Positions 1-14,100 of a DNA stretch of 64,000 nt are shown piece after piece. Position 1 is the first letter of the stretch; every line of letters begins with the position of its first letter. The position numbers were made by a program, and so were the translations under genes. Source of the DNA: Anarhynchus alexandrinus. Its lineage: Eukaryota; Chordata; Aves; Charadriiformes; Charadriidae. The stretch is from positions 1,488,001-1,552,000 of the forward strand of contig VUYV01000149.1 of assembly GCA_008711295.1 (NCBI GenBank), read 5' to 3'. The notes beneath the pieces are model-generated. The model did not search any database and was not told the origin of the DNA. It saw only the letters and a program-made list of their open reading frames with translations.

Positions 1-3000
1 TGGTAATGGAGATTATCATTAATCTCATAAAATCCAATTTAACAGGGACCACTACTAAAACTAAAAGTCATGCATTTGCTATGTTTTATCACTTAGTTTG
101 TGGTGACAGTCTGCTTATTTTAAGACAATTTCTGTATGAAGTAATAGCTTGAGAAAACATAACTGTTTTATGTGAGAGTGAAATACTGGTTGGGTCAAGT
201 GCCAAAAGTGTAACTTCACAGTGCAGAAGAAAAAAAGAACATGTTTTAAATCCAAATAGGTCCTTGCAGAATCTGAGTAACACATTTAACAGTATCAAGG
301 TCTTTAAGCATCAGGTTTTAAATAGGATATTTTATTTTTTATAACAGTTTCTTATCAGTCTCTTGTTGCAGAAATGTGGAACAAGTAATTAAAGAAAGTC
401 TGTAAACCCGTGTGTTTACAGTATTCTTAATAACTTCTTCTATTTAATCATTATAGCATCATCATAGCAGTTGCAAATGATGAGTTTTATCAGCTAGGCT
501 GGGTGGTTGGAAGTCAGTATAGTGAATGTTGATACTATCAGACAGTTGCAGAGCCCAGTGATGTTGATAGAGAGATTCCCACTGGTTTCAGTAGATTGTG
601 GATTAGGTGACATAAAATGAAAATACTATGCAAATGTAATCATATGCTTACTTTTGATAAGTTTCTTCTGGTTTTCATATATTTACAGAAGTCTGCATGA
701 CAGTCTAAAAAGTCCTCAGCATATGGAAGAAGTAATAATCTTACTCCCCTCTCCCCTCTTCTTTTTCCTTTTTGTTTTTAAATTGAATTAAAAAATGAGT
801 TATTTCTAACCAGATTTGAACTTGAAGACTGGGCTTGCTTTCTCGTCAACCTTTTCTACTCTGTCACTGGGAATAGTGTACCACCCTTTTTAAGTTTGTG
901 GAAGTCTGCCGGGTTCTGTGTCAGTAGTCTCCCACAATCTTTACGTGCATATGGTAATTCCACTGAACAAGTTCTTCAACACTACTGTGTGTGTATGTAT
1001 ATGTGTACATTACCTTGCTTGAAGTAAATTATGCTGTTTATAAATGTTGACAGTGCAGTTTCTGTGCTCTAGAGGGTGCTACTGTTCGAAATGATGAACA
1101 AACTTTTGCCCTGTTACAGTAAACTGGAGCTATAATTGTTTTTGAGCATCCAATCTTGTTGTTGATAGGATCAGTAATTAGTTCCCAGTCCACTGTCCAG
1201 ACGTGGCTAGAAATCATTGTTCAAATGGAACTGAAGCCTGGGCATGTTATGTTATTTGTACAGAAATCGGACTGCAAGTGCTGTACTACATTGGCAAGCG
1301 CAGATTGCAGAGTTTAAGGGTGTGCCGTGCTGTGAAGAGAGGAGACTTGCACGACTTACATGAGCAGCCGTTTGCAGGACTGGACCCCACGTCTTTGCTG
1401 GATGCTTGCTTCTAACTTAATTAAAGACTGTTGCTGGAAAGCTCTGCATTGCGGTGTTAAAGAATGCAAATTGAAGAAGTATAAACCTGTTGCATGTTAG
1501 CAAATGATTTTCCTGTTGATTTTGCTGCCTGTTGAAAGTAGCACCAGTTTTAATGCTTTGTTCGTTTACATGAAATGAAAACACATGGGTTTCATGGCAT
1601 AGTAGGGTATTGTGGAAATGTATGTAGGTGCTGTGTAGTTTGAGGGAAATATTTCAGATCTTTTTTATATATTTGAAACATTTTTAGTGATTATTACTTC
1701 ATTCATTGTCCTTGCCAAAGTTCGGTAAGTGGTGTGAATTCGTATGAGGCTGCATCTGTGGCAACTGTATATTCTATAGTTGTTGAATTTTAAATGTGCA
1801 AGATTTTTATCCAGAAAATGAATTGTGTAGGGGAAAAAAAAGCATAAATATTTCACATATTTTGAAAAGATTCTGACTATTAGAGGTCATGCTAATAACT
1901 CCAGTAGGAGGCATTCATGTTAGTAGCTCTCTGTTTTCTCTACATTGAGGCGTTGGAAAGCAACTGTTTAAACAGTGAGTTTCAGATGAATAATGGTACA
2001 GCTTGCTTTCCTTCTCTTCCCTACATACAATGCAAGAAATCATCAACAATGGGCAGCCAAATGTTGCTTGAATTGGGGTGTATTTGTTTTAACTTTACTC
2101 GTGCTGACAGCTCACCTTTCACCCTTCTCAAACACCTTGCCTTGAGATCCTTCCTTTCTGCACAGGTGCTCCGAGAGTTGATGTACAGGTATTCTGTGCA
2201 CAGTACTGAGAGTAATAAAGCGTAAAAGGAATGTCAAACTACAATTCAGTGAAGTTATCAATAGCACCAAAGAATTCCGTTCCCCACCTCCCCTCAGTAA
2301 AAAAAAAATATTAATTTAAGCATGTAATAAATGTCTTTACGATAGGCGTGCACATTACTTACTGCAAATAGGAAACAATTCAAGCAGGGCATGACTGTAT
2401 TTCCTAAGTACAGTAAATAAAATGAAAACTAGGTTCTATTTCACAGCAAACTCATGCTAAGAATTTCTTAGTTTATTCTGGAATGACTGAGTCATGACGT
2501 TTTGTTGTAAGTTATTTTTTAGAGATAGCAAGATAAATTCTTGCAGTTTGTGGCTTGACATTTGGAGAATATTATTGAATATTATACATTTTTAGGAAAG
2601 TTGGTTAATGCTTCTTTGGAATTAAGTCTGTTTAAGTGTTTAAATGTCACATTTGTTTTCAAGTCTCAGATTGCTTAACTTCAGTACTTACTGTTTATTT
2701 TCAAAGCTAAAGTCATTTGTTGAAATGCAAATCATGCCAGAGTTTGTTTAAAGCTTGCCTCATTTAAATCATGTTTAAGTAGAAAGACTGAATTTAAAGG
2801 AATAGCATCTCACTAATTAATGATTAGCTAATGTTTTGAGCACATTCCAATATGAGCAATGGACTTTGCGCTAAAGAATTGAAGAGCCTCTCTTTGGCTT
2901 TTTGTGGTTTCCTATTTTTATTTCCTCTCATAAAACAGAAACCGGTTGTGATATTTGTTAGGGTAAGCATTGTGGGAAGTTTAATCTCTATATATGGTCA

Positions 3001-5060
3001 AGTTACCATTTGGCTTTGCAGAAACTGAGTATTACTCTTAAGTGTATTGTTCAGTGTTCAAGAGGCAGCTTCACTGTGACATTTATTGTGTTATGTAGCC
3101 AACATAATTCTATTTAAATTAAATTTGTGCTATATGATGTCCAATAATGTGTTTACCTCACCTGGTGCTGCATCAGAAATAAAATCTAGGAGCTCATCAT
3201 GTTCCCGGTAAAATTCAGCAATAACATTACTATTAAATTCATGGGGATGAGAATTGGAGTTTTAAATATTTTTTTGAAGTGATGAATCTCAGTTTTTCAT
3301 AGAGATGATTAAGCTGTCTGCTGTTAGGAATTGGTTGCTTTTCTCCTGAGGCAGATGTGGTGCTGTCTTTGAATGTGAGATCTTCCTCTCTGGTGTGTGG
3401 CTGTTGTGGACTCCTCCCAGGGTAATACAGATGTCCTTGGTTTTCCTGCACTTGTTAGATTAATGTGGTCCAGCTGGTGCTTCAACATAAACATCATTAT
3501 AAAACTTAAGCTGTGTCCAGATATCTTCAGAGTTTTCAAGAGATAATTTTCATATTCATATAGAATTTCAGAACAAATTTGGAAAGAAAAATAAGGGATG
3601 AATAGTATTTCTTTGTTAGATTTGTGATACAGTCTATTTAACTTCTGCTTTTGTTATTGGCAAAAATATTTGATAACATTATCCTAAGTATGCGCCTTCT
3701 ATAATAAAACTATAGATTTCAAACTTCATATGTATTTATTACAAGAAAACAGTATAAACCATTAATGCAAATACTTTCTTCCTTATTCGTACCAATTGCA
3801 TTTTTGTACAGAATTGTTGGGCAATATTTTAGTATGCCATTTCAGTATAAACACTTTCTTTGCTTTCTACCATCGGTTTTCCATAATACCTAAGATATCC
3901 TTGAGAAATATGTTGCCAAAGGCAGTGTTTTCAATTGATTATTATGAAGTTTGGGTTCTTTCCCCACTGAAACTAATGGTGAAACTCTTCTGTACCTCTG
4001 TGGGAAAAGAATTTTCCAAAAAGCAATGATGTTTTAATACGTAGTATATACATTACTTTCACTGATAAGGTAGATTTATTTTAATATAATATCATTGTAT
4101 CAGATGTTGAAAATGGACAAAGTTTGTTGTTCGGTTTTGTTTTTTTTCCTAACACTTCAGAAGATGTTCTGGGATGTTCTGGTTTTGGATTGTGCAACAG
4201 ATTTTTGCTTGCATATAACAAAAGCACGGAAGGTACTCTAATCTTTGGCTTGAGCAAAGAAGGTGCAGAGATGGGCTAATACCATCTCCCTTTTTCAACT
4301 TCGGAGTTTATCAACAGATTGTTTTTTTTTAAATTCCCATTTACTCCAAAGCAGATACATGCTGCCTAAGGCATACAACTGACAGATTCCTAGAAATAAT
4401 GTCTGCTTGTTAGACCTGGGAGACTGGATCATTGAATTCAGTTCTGCTTTATCACAGCAACCTTCGTGCATAATAATTACTTATAAACCCTCCTTCAGAT
4501 TAATTACATTATCTCAAGTTACAGTCTAGAAAAAGCAAAACTTATTAGTAGATCAGCGAATTTGGTGACAACAGTCCCAGCACCTCTGATGCTTTCTTTA
4601 AAAACAATACAAAGTTTCTAAGCATATTGTTCCCAATAAACCAGTTTTTCTAAATAAATAAAGTCAATAAAGGTTAACATGAGTGGTTGTTACAATGTTG
4701 TTCACATTGAAATGCTTTTCCACTGGCATTATTGACTTTAATGAGAGCAGGATCGCATCTTTTTAGTAGTAATCTTTTTATGTTAATAACTAATTGTGAA
4801 ATATGTATTTCAGTATGCTTAATATACCCTTTAATGTTGAAAATTACATCATATATGCTTTTTATTACAAAATTCTGCATGATGGGATGTTAAGGATAGG
4901 AGGATGTCAAAGGAAAGAGAATTGTGTATATGTAGTAGGTAGATTCAATTAGCATATATGTGTATTTTCAAGACACTGAAGACCATACAGGAAGCTTTCA
5001 TGTAGCTACTGATTACAAATACATATATCCTTGATTTTCTTTCTCCCTTTATTTCTGCAG
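1..5060 (+). other. SYN2 intron (downstream end of intron 1)
   Basis: AT-rich intron with no recognisable exon, RNA gene or repeat family. A short TG/TA-rich stretch lies at about 985-1012 and poly-A/T runs of under 12 bases occur. Short open frames here carry no domain and lack codon structure. Confidence 0.8.
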
Positions 5061-5118
5061 GGCCAAGGCTTTTCGTGGAAAAAAGGTCCATGGAGAATAT
5101 GACATAAAAGTTGAACAG
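5061..5118 (+). CDS. SYN2: SYN2 exon (numbered 2), 58 nt
   Basis: Acceptor tttatttctgcag and donor gtaatt flank it. It enters one base into a codon (the last base of a Trp codon by family comparison) and encodes [19 protein letters not shown], ending on a whole codon. This is the start of the synapsin C domain just after the DW motif. The [10 protein letters not shown] stretch is close to synapsin II and unlike the more divergent synapsin III. The preceding exon, which carries domains A and B, is not found in bases 1-5060. Confidence 0.95.
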
Positions 5119-8100
5119 GTAATTAAATTACTTAATCTGAATGTTATTTTTATATTTGTGTATTTATACAAATACCTGTATATGTATAAATACATACCTC
5201 CCTAGAGGTATTTAAGAGACATGTAGATGTGGTGCTTAGGGACATGGTTTAGCGGTGAACTTGATAGTGTTAGATTAATGGTTGGACTCAACGATCTTAA
5301 GGGTCTTTTCCAACCTTAATGATTCTATGACTTTGTATGCATGTATGTATAGATAGATACATAGCGCTTTGTGCTTCAGAAAACCCTCACAAGTTAATTA
5401 GAACACTCAAAGATTTAGTTGTTTCATGCTAACATGGCTCTTTTTAGAGGATTCTGACCATAATTTGTACATTAAAAGCATGTCATATTCAAAAGTTGTT
5501 GCTTAGAGACTGTGAATCTCCCAGACACTCCATGAATTACATGTTGCATTTCTTTATCACTAATTCGTTCACTTAAGGGTATACATACACTCTGGTTGCA
5601 GTGTTAGCATGGGATTTTTTTTAAAAAAAGCACAATAAATGTGGACATATAATTCAGGGTGCATTAGAATTATGGCTATTTTATTTGAGCTAGATATCTG
5701 AAACTAGGGAGGTAAATACATCTTTTCACTGCTTTTCAATCTTCTATTCTATGAATAGATGCTACTGTAAGAAGCTTCAGTACTTAAGCTGAATTGTTTT
5801 GTCATTGGAATTTCAAAGAGTGCGGGAAAATTACCACTAGCTGTGTGGATTCAGTTTACCTAAATTCATCGCAATAGTGCAGCATCTAGCTTTGCTTCAT
5901 TGTTTACACCACTGAGTATCTGCTGATGTTCTTGGCTTGGAAACATGGAAAGCTTTGCCAGGGATCTTCAAGAGTATTGAGGGAGAGATGGGAAAAAGAA
6001 GACAAGCTGTTTTGTCCCAAAATACCATTCACACCTAGATCAGACCATGCAGTTGACGTTAGACACACTGTCTCTTTAATATTAACAAAAACTGTGTGTA
6101 AGCCCAGAATATCCTTCATATGGTCTCTTGTAGGTCCAGAACCACCTTTAATCAGTAAGAGATTGAATGTTTCTGAACCCTACTAATCACTTTTTAACAC
6201 ATCAACGCTGTGACAATCGTATACAGAGTTATTAACAACTACTTTAGTGTTCTTTCGCTAATACCAGAGAGCATTATTTTATTTTTATAGAGCAACCTAT
6301 CACATACAGTATTTTCTATCATGTACTAAGCTTTTAAACTACAAACTATATTGTGAATCCTTGTAGTTGTTTAATATGATTTATTAATTGGAGAGATGAG
6401 TTGTCAATCTCAGGTTAAATAGATTTTAAACGTTCTTTCACATTGTCGGCCCTCATACAAATGTTTCAATCTCTCACCATTTGCACTGTTTTTACAATAA
6501 ACTTAAAACTGCCCCTTGTGTTTAGAACATTGTAACACTGATCCACGAAAGCATATAAGCGTGTGGGATTTAATGAAGAGACCCCCATGCTTGAAATCAA
6601 GCACATACTTAAGCTAATGAGTTGGACTGGTGGTTAGAGTAGTCAACACTTGCCTTAACTGAATGCTAAATTCTGAAAGCCCTAGAGGGATTTTACTTAG
6701 GAAGACTTTCAGTGATACCATTTTTCAAGAGGAGACTAATGAGAATTCTGACACTCTCTATTCTGTATTAGTGTCCGGGATAGCAAAGACGCTTTTATTT
6801 ATCCACTAGAAGACAGTTGGCTGCATTTCAATTATTCTGCTGTGTAATGTTATTGTAAAGTGCCTTGAGAGTCTAAGCTGATGAAAGACTGTGGATAAAT
6901 GAAAAACATCCTGTCCTTTCCTTTCACATAACTGTAGATTCAGAGTATGGAGTGATTCCTTTTAAATTCCACATTTCCAGTGTGAGAAGATACTTTGAAA
7001 AAGTTCTTTGTGAATTTTTTGAGGCAATTGTTTATTAGCACCAGATCTTTTAAAGAGTAAGTGTATGTAAAGGAAATAAAGGGGTGAAGTATACGAAGAG
7101 GCACTAAATGCTATCAGAAAATGTTCTATTTATCGTAGTTATTTTATCATTGCTTTTGTACTGTTTTCTTCAAAACTTTACGTAAATGTTTGTTGAGTCT
7201 GTATTAATATCTGTGATAACACCATACAAAGCAAAAATATAATATCTACGCTTCTGTGCAGACACAAATAAGGAAATACATTTGCTACTGCCCCACAGTC
7301 CTTATTCAGAAAGCTTTTTTTCTTTTTGCTTTCTTTGTATTAGAATTTATTCAAATGTGATGTGTCATATGTGGCAAATACTGTTAAATTAATATCCTCT
7401 TAGTGCTCATTTTATTCCAAATGTATGTTGTCTGCAGTTCAGATACAAATACTTAAAGAAGAGGGTTAGGAAATTAAAGGTAAAATAAACCTGACTGACT
7501 AATGTGAGTCTTCTTTTCATAGGCAGAATTTTCAGAAATCAACTTGATAGCCCATGCTGACGGCAATTATGCAGTAGATATCCAAGTATTTCGAAATGGC
7601 ACTAAAGTTGTCAGGTAAGAAAAATTAAATAACAGCCAAAAGCAATAAATGGCATAATGTCTGCATGTAAAGGGTACGGAATGATTTTGTGTGTATGTGC
7701 GATAGGAATTTTGACTGATGCAATGCATCTCGGTCATTGGCACGAACAGTGGGAAATAAACTATCTGACCAGTGTCAGACAGTCCTGTTTAAAACAGGAG
7801 GGAAGTCTCTCGACATTTTCATCGCATGAAAGATGGATTTGATTAAGATGGGAGTCTGGTGTGAAGAATACATGATTGGGAGTTAGGGTTATTGATTTGG
7901 GTCTTATCTTTGCTTCAAAAATAAGACAGCCTTGCTGATTTTGTACATGCCAGACCTTTCCAGATTACCAGTATTTATTTCCAATGTTGAATCTTTTCTT
8001 TTGAAACAGGCCAAGTCAGAGCGTTTCTCTCAGGATAGTTACTGGAATATCACTGCCTGTTTGAAAGATGGCTATTTAAAAGCCCGAGATTTCCCAATAT

Positions 8101-11100
8101 GCTGTTTTGTCCAAAAAGGATCATTCCAATTGAAGGCAGGGTCATTTTACCTTTCTTGGTTTTTTTTTTAAGTGAGGATGTCAACAGCCCGGTAAACGTA
8201 AGGGGAGAAAACAGGGGTATGTCTGGGGAAAGTGAAAGCTTAAGTAAGAATTAGCTTTATTTATTTATTTTTATTTATTAGAAGTATTTCAGGCAGCCTT
8301 ATATTTTATCTAATTAGTGGGAATTACTCCTATTTTGGGCAGTGCAGTTAAGTACAAGTTAAGTGTTACAGTTGTTTGGCTGAACAACTGCATTCGGAAA
8401 GGTAGATCAAGCCACTAACAGGGACCTGGTAGTTCCCTGCTTATGGTTATCTTCAGGCAGGAGTAAGAGTTCAGGGAGCTGGACAGCATACAGTGCGTCT
8501 TGTATCTTCGTGGTTTTGCACAACATCTGTCCAAATAAAAGATTTGAAAATTTCATGTAAAAAAAAAAAAAATCAGGGGAAAAAAATATTGAAAATAAAT
8601 GTACTTTATGCTTTCAAACTCACAACTGTTTAATCTCTCTTGTGTTCTAAATATACTGCAGCTTAATACAACAACGACTTATGCCAAATCCACAACATTA
8701 TTTACTTATAAGAGTAAGAGATTTCATTTTAGTTTAATTTAGTTTAGTTTTTTGGGTTTTTTTCCTGATGATAGACGTTTTGGAGCCAGGGAATCTTTAT
8801 CACTGCTCCTTAGTGGCTCTTCTGTAGAGAATTTTCCAAAGAGAACAAAACTATTGAGGCCAAGTTAGCATCAAAACATATCAATACTTAATGTGAATTG
8901 AGAACCTCCATAGAAGGATGTATATTTGCAGTTTGTGACAAAACTTGCTAAAACTGCTGCTTTTGTTAAGAAGCGGAGAAATCTTGTTGTGTCATCAGAT
9001 AACTCTGATAATGAGATGACAAAGGATTTTATAATATTATCAGTTTTCCGGGTAATTTATTTAACCTAGTAGAACTACCTGAAGTTGATAAATTTCACTC
9101 AAAGCTGTATGAATGAAGCTGTATCTGCGTGCGTGCTTTCTGCTGTGAGGATATGCAGACACGATGGGACAGCAGTTCTCTGTTTCTGTGATAACTTCTC
9201 TGGAGAAACAGAATATTTTTTAAAAACAAAAGTATTTTTCATAAATGTTCTGTATCTTCCAGTAAGTGCTAGTCTTCATCTTGCTTTCAGCCTAGTTGGT
9301 TTGTGAAGTTTATTGCCTGAAGCTTCCAATGAGCTGCTTGTGTCACTCAGGAATGCAGAGATACTGATGGATATTACTTTACTTGTTCAGTTGGTAAGGA
9401 ACTTCATTTGAAATCCAGCGTTAAATCTGGGTCAGACAATAGGATGCGTGGCATGTTCCTTTGTTTCTGTCTGTCTCAGCTATCAAGAGAGATGGGAAGA
9501 CTACTGGTCCCACTAGTATCAGAGTTCATATGGAATATGGACTACGAGCATATTACTTAAAAGGGAAAACCGAGATGAAAAGTCTTATGTGTTATTAATG
9601 TGAGGTCCAAAGTGACTTTGTATCTTAGATTTATGAGCAAAATATTAGTTCGTAAAATCATAGACATTTCAGTGACAACATTTTGGTGCTTTTAGGAGGA
9701 AAAAACTGTGTAACAGGCGCCTGCTTGTTTTGTTTTTGTGAATGAAAATAAAACCATGAAAAATGATATCTCATGTTACATAATGCGGAGATTTTTGGAT
9801 CTTACAAATCCTTGAGCCGGGATTAAAATTTTTCTCATGACCTTCTTTTGTATACACAGTCATTCTGTCCAGCAGTAATTACAGAACTAGAACAATTATG
9901 TAAATGTGTCTTGTCCCTTTGAGGAGATTTTGCAAAGCAAAATATATAATCTTTTTTTTTTTTTAAAGTACATTCCCCCAATTCCCCAGTTGTTTCATTA
10001 AATCAGTATTTTAAAGGATACTTTCTGTTCTTTACTTTTATTTAAAAACACAGTGTTTTCTTTGAGATGATGTGTAATCCCCTTAGCACTATTTTAAATT
10101 ATAGAGGGGGTTTCTCTGTCACTGAGTGGTCTGTGTTTTTGATTAAGGCATCATTAGTCCTCTAAGTATTATACTCATTCTGTGCCAGTAAATGGAATTT
10201 CCTTGTTTCAAACGCTTGGCACACCACCGTGAAACCTAGATCACAAATTCTCAGAACTATGCTACAGGTTGGGGGTTTTTTTGAGACTTGTTAAAGGCAA
10301 GCATTTCTTTACAAGTTTTGGTCATCAGCCTACGCTGCCATTTTAATGACTCTTGACAGCAAATCTTTATAATGCTGCTTTTGCCAAATCGTGCGTTACA
10401 TCTGAAAGCCAACTTAAGAATCCAGCTGATGTACTTTGACTACTGCATTCAGGCTGGAGTCTCAAAACTGCTTAAGCAATTTTAACATTAATTTTAGTTG
10501 GTTTGGTTTTGTTTTATTTTGCTGGAGTGAGACTTCTGAATAATTTTGTAATCTTTGGACTTTTTCACTCCAGTATACAGCTTATATTTATTCAAGGCAT
10601 GTAAATAATTACACTAATTTACTACACTAATTTAATTTACACTGCAGTTATACCTCTTTCAGGAGGTCGATAGCTTCAAGCTAGTCAGTGTTTTTTCCAC
10701 CTGTAAAATTTGAATACGGAAGAGAATCTTTCAACAGTCAAGTTTAGGAGTGAATTGCCCCTGTACTGGCTCTGTCCTGTTGCATTACATCTTCTGTTTT
10801 CCATAACCTTCCTCAGTAACTAAATGTCAGGGTTTGAATAAGGTGAAGATGGTGTCAGACTGTTCTCAAAGGTGCGTGGTGATAGGACAAGAAGCTGCGG
10901 AGGCTGCAACAGGGGAAATCCTGATTAGGTACAAGAGAGAAAGAGGAAAAAAAAGTGCAGTTGTAAGTTTAGAAATTCATTTTGGTAAGTGTCTCGATCA
11001 AAAATTGAATTGTGATTATCTCCCAATTATGGTATGATACCTTTTATGAGCAGTGGGATTGCTTCATCTCTTACTGTCTTTAAAACAGTCTGACAATAGT

Positions 11101-14100
11101 TGTGAAAAAAATTCTTCCCAAGAAGCTTAAGTTTCTGGGAGATACATTTGCATGCGCTTTTTTTGGATTCTCATTGTTCAGGAACTGCTGTACATAAACT
11201 AAGAACGTACTCAGAATTTATATATATGATTTATCTTTTGGTGGGACAACAACCTGAAAAGCCATGATAACTTGTCTCTCCTCGTAGTGGAGCTGATGTT
11301 TTCTGAACAGTGGTTAAGAAATGATACAGTACAGATTTTCATAAAGCCATAGTAATTTTTTGTCTTGTAGCATTTACCTTTGTTTTGAGTGTTCTTTTAG
11401 TACTTCTCTATTCATCAGCGAGACATTTTTCCCTTTTAAGATTTTGCTGTTGAAGGAAAAATGATCATTGACTTTTAGCAATGTATCTTTTTCTTGCTAG
11501 GTCATTCAGGCCTGATTTTGTCCTTGTTCGACAACATTCATTCAGTATGGCAGAAAATGAAGATTTCCGTAACTTGATCATTGGAATGCAGTACGCAGGC
11601 ATCCCTAGCGTCAACTCCCTGGAATCAGTCTATAACTTCTGTGACAAACCGTGGGTGGTAAGTGATGTACCGAAAAGTTCTTCTGGTGCAAAAAGAGTTA
11701 GTGACTTTTTTTGTTTGCTTGTTTAGTTCCCTTTCATGAATATTGAGTATCAAACTGCAAAGTTACTTAGCAGAGCAGTGAAGCAATAGTGAAAGGGATA
11801 AAAAGTAAACTAAGGTATTTAAATTATCTTTTCAAAGAGCTAGTGTAGGCAGTGTGGAGACAGAGAGAAAAAATATTTATTGTACAAATAGTGAAATAAG
11901 TGAGGAAACTAACGGAAAGGCTATCCCCTGCTAACATACTTCCTCAAGTGAGGAAAGTGTGTTTATTCACAATTTGTCTGGGAAAAGCAAGCTGAGAATA
12001 TTTTTCGTGTTTGTGGTTTTGAACGTAATTTAAACAGACTTTTAGCCAGTGTTTTCCTCATGCCTGTGAAATTTTTGAGGCTACGCTTTAGCAAGGAAAT
12101 CTGAAGCTATTCGTTTCCTCATTTGAAAGCTCTTTTCATAATCTTCTGCATATGGGGTACGAGTTAGTCTTTTCAGTTACACCTAGAGTAATGCGATACA
12201 CTGGAGAATCACTGATATTTGCTAATTTTAGTGTAGGAGCCAATTCAGTTTTTCATTACATGCGTTGTAGTGATGGAGGTAGAATTTGGTGAACCTTTTG
12301 GTTCATAGAGAACTAAAAATTAGTAGCAACAAATTAAAATGTGGGGCTGTAAAACATGATTATTGGTGGTGCAGTCACTGTTCCTGTAGTAGTTATATTC
12401 AGTTGCCCAAGAGCTAATGAAACGTTAAAGAATACTGCTTGTTATAAATAGCCAAAGCTTCATAAATTTTTCCTCTGATGTTTGGGTAAGAAAAGAACAG
12501 TTATTGGTATTTTTCGCACTGAAGGAAGGTTTTACTGTAATACTTTTTATTGCCTTGAAGATGTTTATTTTTTCACACTTACTATGAAAATCTCTCCAAA
12601 AATTGTTAGCAGATTTTAACATATACCTCTTGCAGCTGATTTTATTATACTTTTACATCGAAGTAAACTACACTGGAGAATAAATAATTGATAGAGCATT
12701 TATAACTTCTCAGATACATATTGTACATTGCTGAATCCATTATTTTAATACATCACATTTTCTATGCTGTGTGGCATTTCTTAATGCTTTGATTCATTGT
12801 ATGCAATAAAGCTGGGTGGTGAAGCAATAACAGTAGCATTTATATGCAGTAACGATGCAATAAAAGTAAATGAATAATTCCACCTTGTAATATTCTTCTG
12901 GTGGCATTAGTGTCATGGGTGTTCTTCCACCAAACCTACAACATTGTCTCTTTCTTACAGCTGGTCTTCTTGCACTTAAAATTTCTCTGCTGATTTTTCG
13001 CTCTCATAATAATAACTGGGAGTTACTAGGAGTTGTAGGAATATTTACTATAGTAAGTGGAAGACCTGGCAAAAGCAAATACAAGGTTACATGTGTAAAA
13101 TAATTTTCGTGTTCCGTATCTTTTTGTTGTTGTTCTATACAGTACACCTCATAAACAAATAATAGTGTTATGCTTATAAGGGTTTATTTGAATTTAGAGT
13201 TATAATAATGTTAAGAGTCTTGAATTATGGTAGAGCTTTTTTAAGGTGTGACATAACAGTTCATGATGAAATGGCTCTCTTCTGAATTGCTGAATCTGTA
13301 TCCTTGCTTTATGCAAAACTTCCCTTTTTAGTTGAAATTTGTGTAGTTTGTCTCAACCTAGATAAGAATGAAATGAAAATATTTTTAAGCTGATCTTATT
13401 TTATTTGAACATAGAGAAGAATGATTAATTTTTCCTTTGAGATTTTTCTACCTTGCCATTTCTACATCTGACCACCAAAATGTTTTGTTTGAAGTACTTA
13501 AATTTTGCACAGCCTCAGCAAGAGTCCATTTCACATCTCTTAGGTATTTCCTCTCAGAAATTGCTGTTCTAGGGACATTTTAAAGTGTCAGACAGGTCAC
13601 ATGCTTCACTAGAGTAGACAGTGAGGCTGAGTAGGGAATGTTCAGGTTTTGTGCATGCTTTGCTCCACCGATGGTCTCAATTCTGTGTTTTAACCTGTAA
13701 CCATAAGTGAAGCCTGCAAATGTGAGATTGGTTCCCATTCTGAATATGTGGTGGCACTTTACTTTAGCTGGATCCTGCTTAGGAGTGTGGACTTGAAATT
13801 TGAGCATAAAAATGGTTTCTGTACAAACACAAGGAGGCTTGTGTGGGCATTTAACTTGGAATATACTGATTTCTGTTCTTTGTGGCAGTGGGCATCACAG
13901 AATCTTCATCAGATTTAGGAAAGGTAAACACTGCAAGAAGACATGCAAACCTGTTTCAACTCAAGCCCAGAATAAATATTCTGAGGGTAAAAATCCACTG
14001 ATCCTTTGATTTGGCCAATTTCATGAATGTTCAAATAATGCAACAGAAGCCAGGGACCATTGGTTTTGCTAGTATTATCTTCTCACTTGTTCGATTGCAC

